Origin: Granulicella sp. S156
Lineage (GTDB): Bacteria > Acidobacteriota > Terriglobia > Terriglobales > Acidobacteriaceae
NCBI RefSeq assembly: GCF_009766105.1
Contig: NZ_LMUH01000026.1
Location: 187,966 to 251,965, forward strand
Length of the DNA stretch: 64,000 bases
Direction: 5' to 3'
A model generated the notes under the pieces. It saw nothing but the letters and a program-made list of their open reading frames with translations. It ran no database searches and was not told the DNA's origin. Each line of letters begins with the position of its first letter. The first letter of the stretch is position 1. Of the stretch, positions 61,269 to 64,000 are shown one piece after another. Made by a program: the position numbers and the translations under genes.

Positions 61269-64000
61269 CCGCCGCCTTTCAACTCACGTTGCAACTCTGC
61301 AATCAGTTGAAGCGCCTCACGAGGCGTCAGTCCATCCACGTCGGTCTGCTCGATGCGGTCGACGATTCGCTGCGACAGTGGCGTGAACATGGTCATCTGC
61401 ATCGAAGCCTCACGCTCGGCAACAGGGGCTGCCTCGCGCACCTGTTGCGACTCGGCGCGCTCGTGCACGCGCAACACCTGCCGCGCGCGTTCAATCACAG
61501 CCCCAGGAAGTCCCGCGAGCCGCGCTACTTCGATGCCATAGCTCTTGTTGGCCGCGCCCGCTTCGACGGTATGCAGAAAGACGATGCCACCGCCGCTCTC
61601 GCGCACAGTGACACGGACGTTCTGCAGGCGCGCCAGCCGGTCTGCGAGCAGCGTGAGCTCGTGATAATGCGTCGCGAACAACGTCCGAGCTCCGATCTCA
61701 TTGTGCAGATGCTCAACCGTCGACCACGCGAGTGAGAGGCCGTCATAGGTCGCGGTACCTCGCCCCATCTCGTCGAGCAGCACCAGCGAACGCGCCGTCG
61801 CTGTGTTAAGGATGGCGGCCGTCTCCGTCATCTCGACCATAAAGGTCGAACGCCCACGTGCCACATTGTCGCTTGCGCCGATTCGGGTATAGACGCGGTC
61901 GACCAGGCCCAGCCGCATGCGCTCTGCGGGCACAAAGCAGCCGCACTGCGCCATGATGACTAACAGCGCTGCCTGACGCAGATACGTACTTTTACCACCC
62001 ATGTTCGGCCCGGTGATCAGCAGCAGGGAAGGGCCATGGGCCTCACCCCCGAGGGCTTCCAGATGCAACGAGTTCGGAATGAACCGCCCACCCCCGCTCT
62101 CTTCCAATCTCTGTTCAACGACGGGATGCCGCGCCGCAACAAACTCCAGCACCTCACTCGCATCGACCTGTGGTCTCACCCAGTCGCGCATCGCCGCAAG
62201 ATGCGCGAAGCAGCCCAGCAGGTCAATCTCCGCCACGCGCCGCGCGGTCTCGCGAACCCGTGTGGCATTCGTCAGAAGCTGACGCCGCAGCTCCGCGAAG
62301 ATCTTGCGTTCGATTTCACCGGAGCGTTCCTGCGCGGTGAGAATCTTTGTCTCAAGCTCTTTCAGTTCCGGCGTGGTGAAGCGCTCGGCATTCACCAGCG
62401 TCTGCTTGCGCTCGTAGTCGGCGGGTACCGACTTGGCATTCGCCTTGGTAACCTCGAGGTAATAACCGAAGACAGAGTTAAACCGCACCTTCAGCGAGCC
62501 GATGCCGGTACGCGCCCGCTCACGTTCTTCAATGGCGGCAATGCGCTGGCGGCCGCTCGTCGAAAGCCCGCGCAGCTCATCCAGCTCCGCATCGACGCCC
62601 TCTCGAATAGCCCCGCCATCGCTCAGTGAAACCGGAGGCTCGTCGACCAGCGTGCGCACGATCATCTCGCTCAGGTCGTCGAGCGTATCGAGTTTGGCGG
62701 CAAGAAACGCCCAGCGGCCCGACGGCGATGTTGCGGCAAACTCTGCAACCACAGCGCGCAGTCCCGGCAGCCGCGCCAGCGTGGCGCCAAGCCCAACGAC
62801 CTCACGCGGCCCAGCGGAGTCCAGCGACACACGGCCCAGCAATCGTTCAAGGTCGAGCACGCCATCCATCGCTCGCCGCAGACCCTCGCGTCGGCGGATG
62901 TCGCTGGCAGCCTCCGCAACGGCATCGAGGCGTTCATTGATCTCCGCAAGTGACTGCATCGGTCGCAGCAACTGCGCACGCAGCAGGCGCTTGCCCATCG
63001 GCGTACAGCAGGCGTCCAGCGTGTAGAAAAGCGTCGTCCGCGGACCTTCACTGCTGAACAGCGGATCGACGAGCTCGAGATTGCGCACGCTTACAGCATC
63101 GAGCTCCAGGCAATCCCGCTTCTCGTAAAAGCGCAGGGTGTCGAGATGCTCCAGTGCACCCTGCTTGGTCGTGCGCAGATAGTGCACAATTCCGCCCGCA
63201 GCAACTGCCGCCGCGGCATGGTTAGCCAACCCCAGTCCATCGAGCGAGTGCACCCGAAGCTGCTGCCGCAGCAGCGGCACAGCATAATCCTCGGTGAAGA
63301 CCCACTCTTCTACTTCGGTCCGCGCGCCGCCGATATCGGAGGTTGCGGACTCTTCCTTCGCTTCAACGTCCTCGCTTTTATGTAAATCAGCTGGGTTATT
63401 TTCCCGCAGAGAAGTCTGTCGCACGCTCTGCGTTGTCTTGGCCCCGAAGCCGCCAGCGCCTCGGGCAAAGATCAACTCCGCTGGCCGCAGCCGCGCCAGT
63501 TCATCCAGCGCCAGCGCCCAGGCATTCGCCCCGCCAAACTCGGTCGCACAGAACTCGCCGGTCGAGAGGTCGATAGCCGCAACACCCACACTCCCCGCAC
63601 CGACTCCGGCGACGCTCGCTAGCCACTGGCTCTCACTCGCAGCCAACGTCGGATCAAGCGCTGTCCCAGGCGTGAGCACGCGCGTAACCTCGCGGCGAAC
63701 GATGGTTTTGGTCGCCTTGGGGTCCTCCATCTGTTCGCACAGCGCCACCCGATAGCCGAGCCGCAGCAATCGCTGCAGATACGTCCCCGCCGAGTGGTAC
63801 GGTACGCCGCACATAGGCACGGACTTCGTCTTGTCGCGCGAAGTCAGGGTCAGTTGCAGCTCGCGCGCAGCCACAATAGCGTCTTCATAGAACAGCTCGT
63901 AGAAATCCCCAAGCCGGAAGAAGAGCAGAGCGTCGGGGTGTGCATCTTTGGCAGCGCGGTACTGCCGCATCACTGGTGTTAGTCCAGCTTCGTTCGCGAT
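61265..64000 (-). CDS. mutS: DNA mismatch repair protein MutS (5-prime end outside window)
   Basis: 911 codons are visible and the frame stays open through the window edge (IANEAGLTPVMRQY), so the true start is just outside. MutS recognises mismatches and starts strand repair. The N-terminal mismatch-binding motif GDFYELFYEDA with its Phe-x-Glu is present. The ATPase domain shows Walker A GPNMGGKSTYLRQ, the DRVYTRIGASDNVARGRSTF block and Walker B LVLLDEMGRGTATYDG followed by ATHYHEL. An Ala/Glu-rich stretch of about 45 residues after LIFARGAGGFG is longer than in most MutS and probably a loop. Codon use matches the neighbours. Confidence 0.97.
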   Translation of the reverse strand: MANEAGLTPVMRQYRAAKDAHPDALLFFRLGDFYELFYEDAIVAARELQLTLTSRDKTKSVPMCGVPYHSAGTYLQRLLRLGYRVALCEQMEDPKATKTIVRREVTRVLTPGTALDPTLAASESQWLASVAGVGAGSVGVAAIDLSTGEFCATEFGGANAWALALDELARLRPAELIFARGAGGFGAKTTQSVRQTSLRENNPADLHKSEDVEAKEESATSDIGGARTEVEEWVFTEDYAVPLLRQQLRVHSLDGLGLANHAAAAVAAGGIVHYLRTTKQGALEHLDTLRFYEKRDCLELDAVSVRNLELVDPLFSSEGPRTTLFYTLDACCTPMGKRLLRAQLLRPMQSLAEINERLDAVAEAASDIRRREGLRRAMDGVLDLERLLGRVSLDSAGPREVVGLGATLARLPGLRAVVAEFAATSPSGRWAFLAAKLDTLDDLSEMIVRTLVDEPPVSLSDGGAIREGVDAELDELRGLSTSGRQRIAAIEERERARTGIGSLKVRFNSVFGYYLEVTKANAKSVPADYERKQTLVNAERFTTPELKELETKILTAQERSGEIERKIFAELRRQLLTNATRVRETARRVAEIDLLGCFAHLAAMRDWVRPQVDASEVLEFVAARHPVVEQRLEESGGGRFIPNSLHLEALGGEAHGPSLLLITGPNMGGKSTYLRQAALLVIMAQCGCFVPAERMRLGLVDRVYTRIGASDNVARGRSTFMVEMTETAAILNTATARSLVLLDEMGRGTATYDGLSLAWSTVEHLHNEIGARTLFATHYHELTLLADRLARLQNVRVTVRESGGGIVFLHTVEAGAANKSYGIEVARLAGLPGAVIERARQVLRVHERAESQQVREAAPVAEREASMQMTMFTPLSQRIVDRIEQTDVDGLTPREALQLIAELQRELKGGG

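Noticed and set aside
61055-61735. 226-codon plus-strand frame
   Set aside because: Antisense to anmK and mutS, both of which are clearly coding on the minus strand.

Overview
The window reads as a chromosomal segment of a saccharolytic, Gram-negative soil bacterium. The best fit is Acidobacteriota, class Terriglobia (Granulicella/Edaphobacter/Terriglobus-like). This is inferred from two very long Oar-type TonB-dependent receptors without SusD partners, a dense set of secreted carbohydrate-active enzymes, membrane regulators with a degenerate winged-helix-like N-terminus, UPF0182, and REP-like inverted repeats of a type I associate with this group. No RNA gene, CRISPR array or complete transposase was found.

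Layout. (a) 1-3022, minus strand: start of a respiratory complex I operon, nuoA-nuoB-nuoC-nuoD followed by the N-terminus of nuoI, with overlapping or closely spaced genes. (b) 3372-15500, plus strand: secreted GH2 enzyme, GH54 arabinofuranosidase, TonB-dependent receptor and GH51 arabinofuranosidase, an arabinose/galactose-type polysaccharide locus. (c) 15567-17096, minus: membrane regulator with a DNA-binding-like domain, one transmembrane helix and two periplasmic malectin domains. (d) 17609-36737, plus: four giant secreted multidomain proteins in an apparent operon ending at a strong terminator. Each carries several malectin (CBM57-like) and fibronectin III modules around a different catalytic or beta-helix domain (GH55-like beta-helix, GH16, GH2-like, GH64). 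GH16 plus GH64 point to beta-1,3-glucan (laminarin, callose, fungal wall). (e) 36848-44820: GH92 alpha-mannosidase, a second membrane regulator with the same N-terminal domain but another sensor, and a second TonB-dependent receptor. A shared 26-bp operator-like palindrome lies upstream of the GH92 gene and of the receptor gene. (f) 45153-51474: UPF0182 membrane protein, CE15 glucuronoyl esterase, amino-acid permease. (g) 51590-58479: TetR regulator, small coiled-coil protein, secreted unknown protein with two TetR-type operators, ECF sigma/anti-sigma/zinc-ribbon operon, a MITE inside inverted REP-like repeats, and a DHA2 drug exporter divergent from its TetR regulator. (h) 58534-64000, minus: mutS-anmK-peptide-binding lipoprotein, translationally coupled by two ATGA overlaps.

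How the parts may work together: secreted enzymes cut polymer outside the cell, malectin/FN3 modules hold the enzymes on glycan, the receptors import oligomers, and the two membrane regulators probably sense glycan in the periplasm and bind CAACGTTA-type sites near the genes they control. The combination of a malectin-sensing membrane regulator and an adjacent operon of malectin-decorated enzymes is the most interesting candidate system here. Its regulatory logic is inferred from domain layout and repeated DNA motifs, not demonstrated.
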